Source: JAYFRE01 sp034926235
GTDB taxonomy: Bacteria > Pseudomonadota > Alphaproteobacteria > Rhodospirillales > Magnetospirillaceae
Assembly: GCA_034926235.1 (NCBI GenBank)
Contig: JAYFRE010000118.1
Location: 1 to 25,131 of the forward strand
Length of the DNA stretch: 25,131 nt
Direction of reading: 5' to 3'
Shown piece after piece: positions 15,298-24,841 of this stretch. Both the position numbers and the translations under genes were made by a program. Below the pieces are notes generated by a model, which saw only the letters and a program-made list of their open reading frames with translations, did not search any database and had not been told where the DNA came from. Each line of letters starts with the position of its first letter. Position 1 is the stretch's first letter.

Positions 15298-16729
15298 AAG
15301 GAACTCGGCGGCGAAGGGTGGTCAGAGCCAGCAGGAAGGCAGCGGCGGCCATGAAAGCGGCGATCTGAAAGGCCAAGCGCATGCCGGATGCGATTGCGTC
15401 GGGCGTGGCGGTAGCGGCGTCGCCAACGGCGTGGGCAAAGATCGCTCCCATCAGCGATGCGCCGGTGATAAGGCCCAGATTGCGGGCAAGGGCTAGCAGG
15501 CCGGACACGAGCCCGCGCCGTTCGGGCCGCGCATCGGCCATCACGGCGGTGTTGTTGGGAGTCTGGAAGAAGGCGAGGCCGACGCTGATCAACAGGATCG
15601 CAGTGATATAGACCGGCACGCCGTCGGTTGCCGTCACCCATGACATGACGAAAGCGCCAATGTTGAAAAGCGCAAGTCCCATCACCATCGCAAGCCGTGC
15701 GCCGATCCGGTCGGCGACGAAACCGGCCGGGACACCCATCAGGGCGGCGGCAAGCGGGCCGATGGTCATGACCAGCCCGACGGACCGCGTATCGAGCCCA
15801 ACGGCCTTGGACAGGAAGAACGGCCCAAGCACCAATGTCGCCATCATCACCGCATAGACCAGAACGCTCATCGCCATGCTGGTGGAAAGAAGGACATTGC
15901 GGAACATGGCGATTTGCAACAGAGGCGCTTTGGTCCTTACCTGAACGCCAAGGAACAAGGCAAGGGCAGCGATCGCGCCCAGGATGAGCTGTACGACAAG
16001 CCGGTCGTCAAACCCGCGTGCAGCGGAAAAGGTCATGGCCAGCGAATAAGCGCCGAGTGTTGCGGCCAGAAGGATCGTGCCCAGCCAATCGAACCGGACC
16101 GCCGGAATGGGGTGTTTCGGCGCATCGACGGTGCTTGGCAGATAGCGGCAGACCAGCAGATAGGCGAGAATTCCGAAAGGCAGGTTCAGCCAGAACATCG
16201 CCTGCCAGCCAAATATGGACAGCGCCAGGGAGCCCAGTGACGGCCCGAGCGCGATACCAAAAGACACCATGGTCGAAAGCACGCCCATGGCAAAGCCCAT
16301 GCGTTCTTTTGGGAAGACCTCGCCGACAAAGGCGAAGGACAGCGCCATGATGATCGCGCCGCCAAGCCCTTGTGCGGCGCGTCCAGCGATCAGTAAGGTC
16401 AAGTTCGATGAAAGAGCGCAGATGATCGACGCGATCATGAAGATCGCCAATCCCCAGAGATAAAGCCGTTTTTTGCCGAGTTGGTCGCCGAAACGGCCAA
16501 CGCCGACGATCAGGGCGGTAACGGTAAGCAAATAGCTGACGACGACCCATTGGACCGCGCCGAAGCTTGTCTTAAAGCTCGTTACCAGGGTCGGCAGGGC
16601 GACATTGATGATGTTCGTGCCAAGTTGGGACAGAAGAATGGCCAATGAAAGGCCGGTGAGCACCATGCCCGACCGGGCCAGCCGGTGGTGGGTCTGAGCG
16701 ACGCCCGTCTGGGCGGCTGTATGTGACAT
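15296..16729 (-). CDS. DHA2-family (14-helix) MFS drug efflux transporter, EmrB/QacA type
   Basis: From the ATG at 16729 the protein has 477 codons minus the stop and about 14 hydrophobic segments. It has the DHA2 hallmarks: NVALP in helix 1 (42-46), motif A GRFGDQLGKKR (78-88), and a motif C-like glycine-rich helix (GIALGPSLGSLA). Such pumps expel lipophilic drugs or dyes using the proton gradient. The frame is open to an ATG at 16813, but that extension would cover the operator-like repeat in the divergent gap, and the N-terminus from 16729 aligns better with family practice. Neither start has a strong ribosome site. It is divergent from a LysR regulator gene, the usual arrangement for an inducible pump. 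No membrane-fusion partner (EmrA) is present, so it probably works alone in the inner membrane. Confidence 0.85.
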   Translation of the reverse strand: MSHTAAQTGVAQTHHRLARSGMVLTGLSLAILLSQLGTNIINVALPTLVTSFKTSFGAVQWVVVSYLLTVTALIVGVGRFGDQLGKKRLYLWGLAIFMIASIICALSSNLTLLIAGRAAQGLGGAIIMALSFAFVGEVFPKERMGFAMGVLSTMVSFGIALGPSLGSLALSIFGWQAMFWLNLPFGILAYLLVCRYLPSTVDAPKHPIPAVRFDWLGTILLAATLGAYSLAMTFSAARGFDDRLVVQLILGAIAALALFLGVQVRTKAPLLQIAMFRNVLLSTSMAMSVLVYAVMMATLVLGPFFLSKAVGLDTRSVGLVMTIGPLAAALMGVPAGFVADRIGARLAMVMGLALFNIGAFVMSWVTATDGVPVYITAILLISVGLAFFQTPNNTAVMADARPERRGLVSGLLALARNLGLITGASLMGAIFAHAVGDAATATPDAIASGMRLAFQIAAFMAAAAFLLALTTLRRRVP

Positions 16730-16800
16730 ATCGGGTCCAATCGAAAGATAGATGCCCTTTGGAAGGGCGCTTGATTTCGATTGGTGATAGCGGCGGATAT

Positions 16801-16840
16801 TCAGTGCATACACTGCAATCTATCTAATATATAAGTGCAT
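16801..16840. promoter_or_regulatory. Candidate LysR operator and promoters between the efflux and LysR genes
   Basis: The 146-base divergent gap is much richer in A and T than its surroundings. It contains the perfect inverted repeat CAGTG-CATA-CACTG (16802-16815). AGTGCAT is also found twice, at 16803 and 16834, 31 bases apart, about three helical turns. LysR regulators bind such paired sites between divergent genes. AT-rich TATATA-like sequence at 16826-16834 could supply -10 elements in either direction. Confidence 0.5.
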
Positions 16841-16875
16841 TAAACGCATTTAAGAATGTTTCGCCAGGCGGGATC

Positions 16876-17802
16876 ATGAGCCAGAAGCCCAAAAAGCCAA
16901 TTGATATGAACCTGTTGGTCGCTCTCGACGCCCTTCTGTCGGAGGGAAGCGTTGCAGGGGCTGCGCAGCGCATGAACCTGTCCGCTCCGGCGATGAGCCG
17001 GCAGCTCACCCGCATTCGTCACCTGCTCGGCGATCCGGTCCTGGTGCGCGCGGGACGTGGCCTTGTGCCGACGCCGCGGGCCAATTCGTTGCGCGAACGG
17101 CTGCGCCGGGTTGTGATGGATGCCGAAGAAATCGTGCGCGGCGATGGCGAAATCGATCCCGGACAGCTTGATCGCACTTTTGTCATTCGCGCCAATGATG
17201 GCTTTGTCGGCACCTATGGGGCCGCTATTGCCACCGCCCTTTCCGCCGAAGCGCCGGATGTTCGGCTATGGTTCGCGCCCCAGGGCGAGGAGGATGTGGA
17301 ATCCTTACGCGAAGGAAAGATCGATCTCGATATAGGCGTTATCGGGGCGATGGGGCCGGAAGTGCGATTGCAGGCGCTTTTTCATGACCGCTATGTCGGC
17401 GCGGTCCGGCTTGGACATCCGCTTTCAAAGATTGCGGCGACGCCTGAAACGTTCGCGGCGTTTGCGCATGTCTCGGTTTCAAGGCGCGGCCGGTTCGAGG
17501 GGCAGATCGATGCGTCACTGGCGGCCATCGGTCTTCGCCGGATGGTTTCGGTCGCTGTTGCAAGTTTTGCCGACGCGCTGGCGATCACTCGCACATCCGA
17601 TCTTGTCGCATCCGTGCCGGCCCGTTTAACGGCGACGGCGCGATCCGGTCTTCACACGTTTGAGTTACCGGTTACGACGGATGCGCCGGCGATTTCGCTG
17701 GCGTGGCATCCGCGTTTTGATGCCGATCCGGCCCATCGCTGGCTCAGATCGATTCTGCGCAAGGTATGCGCCTCTGGTCACACGGACATGACAGAACGCT
17801 AA
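16876..17802 (+). CDS. LysR-family transcriptional regulator
   Basis: The 308-residue protein has the N-terminal winged helix-turn-helix of LysR regulators at about 11-70 (SVAGAAQRMNLSAPAMSRQLTRIRHLLGD spans positions 25-53), followed by a helical linker. A two-lobed effector-binding domain covers about 93-300. Length is typical. The start has AGGCGGG close upstream. It is divergent from the DHA2 efflux gene and shares an operator-like gap with it, so it most likely controls that pump and itself. The inducer is unknown. The stop lies 49 bases from the convergent copper ATPase gene, and I see no clear terminator there. Confidence 0.9.
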   Translation: MSQKPKKPIDMNLLVALDALLSEGSVAGAAQRMNLSAPAMSRQLTRIRHLLGDPVLVRAGRGLVPTPRANSLRERLRRVVMDAEEIVRGDGEIDPGQLDRTFVIRANDGFVGTYGAAIATALSAEAPDVRLWFAPQGEEDVESLREGKIDLDIGVIGAMGPEVRLQALFHDRYVGAVRLGHPLSKIAATPETFAAFAHVSVSRRGRFEGQIDASLAAIGLRRMVSVAVASFADALAITRTSDLVASVPARLTATARSGLHTFELPVTTDAPAISLAWHPRFDADPAHRWLRSILRKVCASGHTDMTER

Positions 17803-17851
17803 CGGCAAGACGGGCATCAAGGGTCGCCCTGTCGCGGTACAGCTCTTGCAC

Positions 17852-20338
<2,487 letters not shown>

Positions 20339-20378
20339 CGTTGCTTCCTTTCAGGGGGTCTATCGACGCTTACCCGAG

Positions 20379-20409
20379 AGAATGAAGGTTCCAACGATGG
20401 GAAGGTCAA
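20379..20409 (-). promoter_or_regulatory. CueR-type (MerR family) copper-responsive promoter of copA
   Basis: Read on the minus strand: -35 TTGACC (20409-20404), then a 19-base spacer, then CATTCT (20384-20379) as -10. The spacer holds the dyad ACCTTCC...GGAACCTT, very close to the ACCTTCC...GGAAGGT operator of E. coli copA. The overlong 19-base spacer with a central dyad is the hallmark of MerR-family promoters. Transcription would start about 30 bases before the copA ATG. The regulator gene is not in this window. Confidence 0.75.
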
Positions 20410-20460
20410 GAATGAAACGCTAAAAAAAACCATTCTAAATCTTGGCGGTATTTTCAAGCG

Positions 20461-20484
20461 CAAGAAAAGCCCGGCAAAGGCCGG
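20461..20484 (-). terminator. Hairpin with T-rich tail upstream of the copA promoter
   Basis: On the minus strand CCGGC-CTTT-GCCGG is followed by GCTTTTCTT. It has the form of a weak intrinsic terminator, yet no minus-strand gene precedes it. It could shield the copA promoter from antisense transcription of the genes beyond. The rest of the 278-base gap (20339-20616) holds the copA promoter and, presumably, an unidentified promoter for the DUF1007 gene. Confidence 0.3.
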
Positions 20485-20616
20485 ATTCCTCGGCCCAGGC
20501 TTCTGCCGGAGAGGGCCGGCGGCGGCGGCGGTCTTCCTCTTTTCCATCGCCAATCGGAGGGATGTCCGTGGAAATGATGTTGTCCGGCGATGGTGGCTTG
20601 CCGTAGCGTGTCGCCC

Positions 20617-21288
20617 ATGCGTTCGACAGCCGTGATTTCGATCCGCCGGTTTCTGACCGGTCTGTTTGTCGGGGCGCTCCTTTGGAGCGGCTTTGGGCCG
20701 CCGTTATCGGCGCATCCTCATTCCTGGATCGATATCAAGGTGTCGGTCCTGTTCGACGGGGACGGGCGGGTCGCCGCGCTGAAAGAAATCTGGCTGTTCG
20801 ACGAGGTCTATACCGCCTTCATCCTTGAAGGCGTGAGGCGGCCTACCGACGAGATTCTGGCGCAGATCGCCAACCGGATCATGGTCAATCTGACGCCCTA
20901 TGGCTATTTCACCCATCCCGCCGACGGGAAGAACAATGCGATCAAACCCGGCGGGGTCGAGGATGTGGGCGCGATCCTTCACGATAAAAAGCGGTTCGAG
21001 CTTGATTTCACCGTCCGTCTCGCGGAGCCGGCCACGGCGGACGGGTTCTCCTATTCGATCTATGATCCGACCTATTATATCGAGATGCTGCATGCCGAAG
21101 GCGACGGCGCGGTGACCCTGGAACAGGCTCCGCCCTCATGCGTCTACCGTCTGATCAAACCCAACCCGTCGATGGAAGCGGTGCTGCGCGCCAGCAGCCT
21201 CGACAGTGCCGCCTCGGCCCCGGCAATGGACGGGGCGGATGGGCTGGGTGCGCTATTCGCCGAAAGAATCGTGCTGAAATGTCCTTAG
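20617..21288 (+). CDS. DUF1007 family periplasmic protein
   Basis: From the ATG at 20617 it is 223 residues with a signal peptide (RRFLTGLFVGALLWSG core, likely cut after PPLSA at 32). The mature start HPHSWIDIKV is the signature of DUF1007 proteins. The histidines right at the mature N-terminus suggest metal binding. These proteins are repeatedly found with NicO-type nickel/cobalt transporters, as here: the transporter start lies ten bases inside this stop. A role in handing over or sensing metal in the periplasm is inference. An in-frame ATG at 20590 would add nine residues and make an overly long n-region; neither start has a convincing ribosome site. Confidence 0.8.
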   Translation: MRSTAVISIRRFLTGLFVGALLWSGFGPPLSAHPHSWIDIKVSVLFDGDGRVAALKEIWLFDEVYTAFILEGVRRPTDEILAQIANRIMVNLTPYGYFTHPADGKNNAIKPGGVEDVGAILHDKKRFELDFTVRLAEPATADGFSYSIYDPTYYIEMLHAEGDGAVTLEQAPPSCVYRLIKPNPSMEAVLRASSLDSAASAPAMDGADGLGALFAERIVLKCP

Positions 21289-22271
21289 GCCGGTTTCCTA
21301 AGCCCTGGGGTCGCATCGCCGCTGTTCTGCTCGCGCTGCTGGCGGTTCTGTTCGTCGCCCACGGGGGCCTGGCGGAAACCCAAACCGCTGCGCCGCCCTC
21401 TGCCTTTGACGGGATTCTGTCCTGGGCGATCGCCCAGCAGCGCGCCTTTCACCGCGATCTGGTGCAGGCGATCCGCGCCTTGAGTGGCGAAGCGGGGGTG
21501 AAAGCCGGTCTGTGGCTGGCAGGCGCCAGTTTCGTCTATGGCGTCTTTCATGCCGCCGGGCCGGGACATGGCAAGGCGGTGCTCAGCGCCTATCTTCTCA
21601 CCCATCGCGCGCGTCTGGCGCGTGGCGTCGGTATCGGCGTCGCCGCGTCGTTCTGCCAGGGATTGTCGGCGATCGTCATCGTCTATGGGCTGATCGGGCT
21701 GGTAGGCTGGCGTTCGCCGGATACCGCGATGGCGGTGTCGTGGGCGGAACGGGTCAGCTATATGCTGCTGATGGCGATGGGCGCGTTCCTGGCCTTGCGT
21801 GCGTCTTTCCTTCTGGCCGACAGGATCCGCCATGCGGGCGCGTCGTCAGGATCGGCGGACCATGATCATGACCCTGATTGCGGCTGCGGCTGCGCTCATG
21901 CTCCGTCTTCGGGGCAGATCGCGCGGGCGGAAGGCTGGCGCACGGTCCTTGGACTGATTTTGTCCATCGGTTTGCGCCCCTGCAGCGGCGCGGTGCTGGT
22001 GCTGATTTTCGCCTATACGGTCAAGATCGCCTGGGCCGGCGTGGCGGCGGTGCTGGCGATGTCTGCGGGCACGGCCTTGACCGTCGCCGCGCTGGCGCTG
22101 CTGTCGGTTAAGGCGCGCGATTGGGCCGTGTCCTTTACGGGCGGCGGCGGGCGTAAGGGCGCTCTGCTGGGCGGGGCCCTGGCGCTGTGCGGCGGGCTCG
22201 TCATCGCCTCCGCCGGGTTGTTTCTGCTGATTTATTCCTTTTCCCCGGCCCATCCCCTGGGCGTGTTCTAG
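21279..22271 (+). CDS. NicO/RcnA-type nickel-cobalt transporter
   Basis: The 330-residue membrane protein has an N-terminal signal/anchor (about 11-32) and about six more hydrophobic segments. The NicO family motifs are visible: HAAGPGHGKAV (91-101) and GLRPCSGAVL (231-240). A loop between membrane segments is rich in metal ligands (DHDHDPDCGCGCAHA, 194-208), as in RcnA exporters, where such loops bind Ni or Co. It most likely exports Ni2+ or Co2+. Start ATG 21279 overlaps the DUF1007 stop, so the pair is translationally coupled. It lies two genes from copA, forming a small metal-resistance region, though with separate control. Confidence 0.85.
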   Translation: MSLGRFPKPWGRIAAVLLALLAVLFVAHGGLAETQTAAPPSAFDGILSWAIAQQRAFHRDLVQAIRALSGEAGVKAGLWLAGASFVYGVFHAAGPGHGKAVLSAYLLTHRARLARGVGIGVAASFCQGLSAIVIVYGLIGLVGWRSPDTAMAVSWAERVSYMLLMAMGAFLALRASFLLADRIRHAGASSGSADHDHDPDCGCGCAHAPSSGQIARAEGWRTVLGLILSIGLRPCSGAVLVLIFAYTVKIAWAGVAAVLAMSAGTALTVAALALLSVKARDWAVSFTGGGGRKGALLGGALALCGGLVIASAGLFLLIYSFSPAHPLGVF

Positions 22272-22353
22272 ACGCCTTTCAACGACAGGTGGCTCTGTCC
22301 CCCTTATCTTCTCTCGCAAGCAGCTTTTGTCATCCATCGCTGGGGCGCAGCTT

Positions 22354-22382
22354 TTGGTTATTATGTAATAACATAATAGAAT
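22354..22382 (+). promoter_or_regulatory. AT-rich promoter with overlapping palindromes upstream of the contractile-system genes
   Basis: Two perfect palindromes overlap: GTTATTA-TG-TAATAAC (22357-22372) and TATTATGT-AATA-ACATAATA (22359-22378). TAGAAT (22377-22382) is a good -10, and TTGGTT (22354-22359), 17 bases before it, is a poor -35. The palindromes would fill the spacer, the classic place for a repressor; a weak -35 also allows an activator. The site stands out in a G+C-rich setting. Confidence 0.5.
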
Positions 22383-22408
22383 ATCCGGCTCCGGCGCGGC
22401 TCAAGGCG

Positions 22409-22437
22409 CGGCCCCGAGTTGCCGTTGCCTCGGGCCG
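22409..22437 (+). other. Strong hairpin in the predicted 5' leader of the spike gene
   Basis: CGGCCCCGAG (22409-22418) pairs with CTCGGGCCG (22429-22437) with one bulged C and a ten-base loop. It lies between the predicted transcription start (about 22389) and the spike-tip ATG at 22485. No T-tract follows, so it is not a terminator by itself. It may affect message stability or be part of leader control. Confidence 0.4.
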
Positions 22438-22484
22438 ATGCTACCCTTTCACGGCTTTATCCTTGCGCAAGCACGAGCTTCGAC

Positions 22485-22874
22485 ATGCCCGAGACGGACG
22501 ATTCCAACCTGGCGTTCGATTATGACCGCGATTCCCGCACCTTGACGATCGTCACGCCGGGCGGAACCCGGATCCTTATCCATGACGCGGATGGCGCGGT
22601 CGCCATTGAGGACCGACATGGCAACCGCGCGCGATTTGACGCCGCAGGTATCGGCCTGGAAAGCGCCGGCACTGTGCGGATTCATGCCAAGGGCGATCTT
22701 TCCCTGTCCGCCGGCGGCAAGATCGACCTTGCGGCGCAAGGCGACGTCAAGGCCAGCGGTTTGAATCTGACGCTTAACGCGCAAGCCGGCTTGTCGGCGA
22801 AGGCCAAGGCCAGCGCGGAACTGTCCGCCGCCGGCCAGACCGTGGTCAAGGGCGCGATGGTTCTGATCAATTGA
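22485..22874 (+). CDS. Spike-tip beta-helix protein (VgrG/gp5 C-terminal-like) of a contractile injection system
   Basis: The 129-residue protein matches only the C-terminal needle of VgrG/Afp8/gpV-type spikes. Short strands (TIVTPGGTRILIHDADGAVAI at 21-41 in pattern) are followed by repeats such as GTVRIHAKGDLSLSAGGKID, and it ends with the typical QTVVKGAMVLIN. The repeats alternate hydrophobic and small residues, as in a trimeric beta-helix. The gp27-like and OB-fold domains that normally precede this part are absent, and the frame upstream is not open far enough for them. So the needle is a separate protein, or the rest is encoded elsewhere. The PAAR gene follows 13 bases later, consistent with a spike-PAAR complex. 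The ribosome site is weak. Confidence 0.75.
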   Translation: MPETDDSNLAFDYDRDSRTLTIVTPGGTRILIHDADGAVAIEDRHGNRARFDAAGIGLESAGTVRIHAKGDLSLSAGGKIDLAAQGDVKASGLNLTLNAQAGLSAKAKASAELSAAGQTVVKGAMVLIN

Positions 22875-22887
22875 GGAAAGAACGAGG

Positions 22888-23187
22888 ATGCCGCCCGCCG
22901 CGCGACTGACCGACATGCATGTCTGCCTGATGGTGACGCCCGGCCTGCCGCCGGTTCCCCATGTCGGCGGTCCGGTCATCGGTCCCGGCGTGCCTACGGT
23001 CCTGATCGGCAAATTGCCCGCCGCCGTGGTCGGCGATCATTGCATCTGCGCCGGTCCGCCGGACATGATCGTCAGTGGATCGGCGACGGTTCTGATCGGC
23101 GGGAAACCGGCGGTGAGAATGGGCGACGTCACCGCCCATGGCGGCAGCGTCGCGCTCGGCCTGCCGACGGTGATGATCGGCGGTTGA
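22888..23187 (+). CDS. PAAR-domain spike tip protein
   Basis: This 99-residue, single-domain protein begins PPAARLTD and consists almost wholly of a PAAR fold, with repeated VLIGG-type turns (PTVLIGKLPAAVVGD, ATVLIGGKPAVRMGD, PTVMIGG). Candidate zinc ligands are His25, His51, Cys54 and His84. PAAR proteins cap the spike of type VI secretion and of extracellular contractile injection systems and sharpen it for membrane piercing. AGGAAAG seven bases upstream supports the start. There is no C-terminal extension, so this tip carries no fused toxin. An 82-base gap separates it from the sheath gene. Confidence 0.9.
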   Translation: MPPAARLTDMHVCLMVTPGLPPVPHVGGPVIGPGVPTVLIGKLPAAVVGDHCICAGPPDMIVSGSATVLIGGKPAVRMGDVTAHGGSVALGLPTVMIGG

Positions 23188-23257
23188 ACCCGCCATTGGC
23201 GAAAGAGGGGAGAAACAGTTCCGCCGGATATCTCCGAAGCGTCGCGGCGGCTATGGT

Positions 23258-23268
23258 GAAGGGGGGGG
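23258..23268 (+). promoter_or_regulatory. Ribosome site of the sheath gene containing a run of eight G
   Basis: GAAGGGGGGGG runs up to two bases before the sheath ATG at 23270. The GAAGG part gives about seven bases of spacing, so the rest of the G-run is the spacer. Changes in run length would move the ribosome site relative to the start. Confidence 0.5.
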
Positions 23269-23269
23269 C

Positions 23270-24808
23270 ATGACGGGGTCGATGAAAACGCCGGGTGTCT
23301 ATATCGCCGAGGGGAACGCCTTTCCCAAGAACGTGGCGGAAGTGGCGACCGCCATACCTGCTTTCGTCGGATATACCGAAAAGGCCGACGACCAGGGCAA
23401 ATCATTGTCCTGCAAGCCGCAGCGCGTCGCTTCGCTGGCGGACTATCAGCATTATTTCGGTGCGGGGCCTTCCCCGCGTCTTATCATCGCCGAAAAACCC
23501 GATGGGCCGGAACAGGCCGATTTCACCGTAACGGGCAGGGATGGGAAATCCGCCGGATACACGCTCCGGCAAGCGGACGGCAAAGATGGCGGGCGCTATC
23601 TGCTTCACACCGCCATGCGGCATTTCTTCCAGAATGGCGGCGGGTCCTGCTCCGTCGTTTCGGTGGGGCATTATGGCCAGGATTTAGATCGGGGCTGTTT
23701 CTGCAAGGGGGTCGATGCCTTGCTGGAGGAGCCGGAACCGACGATGCTGGTGATCCCGGAAGCGGTGCTGCTCGCACCATCCGACTGCGCCGCTCTCCAG
23801 CGCAAGATGCTGGATCATTGCGGTCACGCGATGAAAAACCGCATCGCCATCCTGGATATCCCGGCGGGCGACAGGCCGCGCAATGATCCAGCCGGTGATC
23901 CGGTCGCGCGGTTCCGCGAGAGCATAGGCAGCGATTTCCTGGATTACGGAACGGCCTATTATCCCTGGCTGGACACCACGATCATCGGCCGCGACGAGAT
24001 CGATTACAGGAATATCGGTCCCACCGATGTCCTGCAAACCCTGCTGCGCCGTGAAGTGACTCTGTCCGAGGCGGACGGGGAAATCTCGTCCAAGCAGGAA
24101 ACGATTCTTCGGGCGATCGCCGCCATCGGCAAGGATTTGGGCAAAGCCGAAGCGGCCACGCTCCACAGGACGCTTTTGGGTGCCGGTTTCTTGTATGACG
24201 CTATCCTGGACGCGGCGCGGGCGACGCTGAACCGGATGCCGCCCTGCGCGGCGATGGCGGGCATCTATGCCATGGTCGATACCACGCGCGGCGTGTGGAA
24301 GGCGCCGGCCAATGTCAAAGTGGCCGGCTCCGTCGCGCCGGCGGTGGCGCTTTCCACCAAGGATCTGGAAGACCTTAACGTTCCGTTGTCGGGAAAATCG
24401 GTCAACGCGATCCGGTCGCTCCCCGATGGGAGCGTGATGGTCTGGGGCGCGCGGACGCTGGACGGCAACAGCCTTGACTGGCGCTACATCAATGTCCGCC
24501 GCACGGAAATCATGCTGCGGCAATCCTGCGCATTGGCCGTCAAGGCGTATGCGTTCGAACCGAACGTGGCCTCGACCTGGGTTACGGTCAGAAGCATGCT
24601 CGACACTTTTCTGACCGGCGTCTGGAAACGCGGCGGCCTGGCTGGCGCTGTGCCGGGGGATGCTTTTGCAGTGCATTGCGGCCTTGGCGACAGCATGACG
24701 GCGGAAGATGTCAGCAATGGCGTCCTGCGCGTCTGCGTAGAGGTCGCCCTGGCCCGCCCGGCGGAATTCCTTTCGATCAAGGTCGAACAAAAAATACAGA
24801 AACCGTGA
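23270..24808 (+). CDS. Contractile tail sheath protein (phage-tail-like injection system)
   Basis: The 512-residue protein shows the tail-sheath pattern: TPGVYIAEG near the start (7-15), then a Thr-containing stretch and AFVGYTEKA (31-39). The conserved C-terminal assembly domain runs from about 403 (DWRYINVRR, then FEPN, STWVTVRSMLDTFL, GDAFAVHCG, RPAEFLSIKV). The sheath surrounds the inner tube and shortens to drive it into a target. Length and end resemble the extracellular injection systems (Afp/PVC type) more than T6SS TssB/TssC, which are two separate, different proteins. The alternative ATG at 23282 would remove four residues. No tube, baseplate or AAA ATPase gene is seen in this window; they may follow downstream. 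Confidence 0.9.
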   Translation: MTGSMKTPGVYIAEGNAFPKNVAEVATAIPAFVGYTEKADDQGKSLSCKPQRVASLADYQHYFGAGPSPRLIIAEKPDGPEQADFTVTGRDGKSAGYTLRQADGKDGGRYLLHTAMRHFFQNGGGSCSVVSVGHYGQDLDRGCFCKGVDALLEEPEPTMLVIPEAVLLAPSDCAALQRKMLDHCGHAMKNRIAILDIPAGDRPRNDPAGDPVARFRESIGSDFLDYGTAYYPWLDTTIIGRDEIDYRNIGPTDVLQTLLRREVTLSEADGEISSKQETILRAIAAIGKDLGKAEAATLHRTLLGAGFLYDAILDAARATLNRMPPCAAMAGIYAMVDTTRGVWKAPANVKVAGSVAPAVALSTKDLEDLNVPLSGKSVNAIRSLPDGSVMVWGARTLDGNSLDWRYINVRRTEIMLRQSCALAVKAYAFEPNVASTWVTVRSMLDTFLTGVWKRGGLAGAVPGDAFAVHCGLGDSMTAEDVSNGVLRVCVEVALARPAEFLSIKVEQKIQKP

Positions 24809-24841
24809 CCGGCGAGACCGGTCAGGCAACAGGAGAAAACA

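Noticed and set aside
20562..20606. A possible 14-codon leader peptide after a GGAGG before the DUF1007 gene
   Set aside because: The GGAGG is only one base from the ATG, and no attenuator structure follows; too little support.
22284..22299. GACAG/CTGTC hairpin after the NicO gene as a terminator
   Set aside because: Stem of only five pairs and a C-rich tail without a T-tract.
23253..23273. A six-codon frame ending ATGA at the sheath start
   Set aside because: No ribosome site of its own; probably chance, although its frame does cross the G8 tract.
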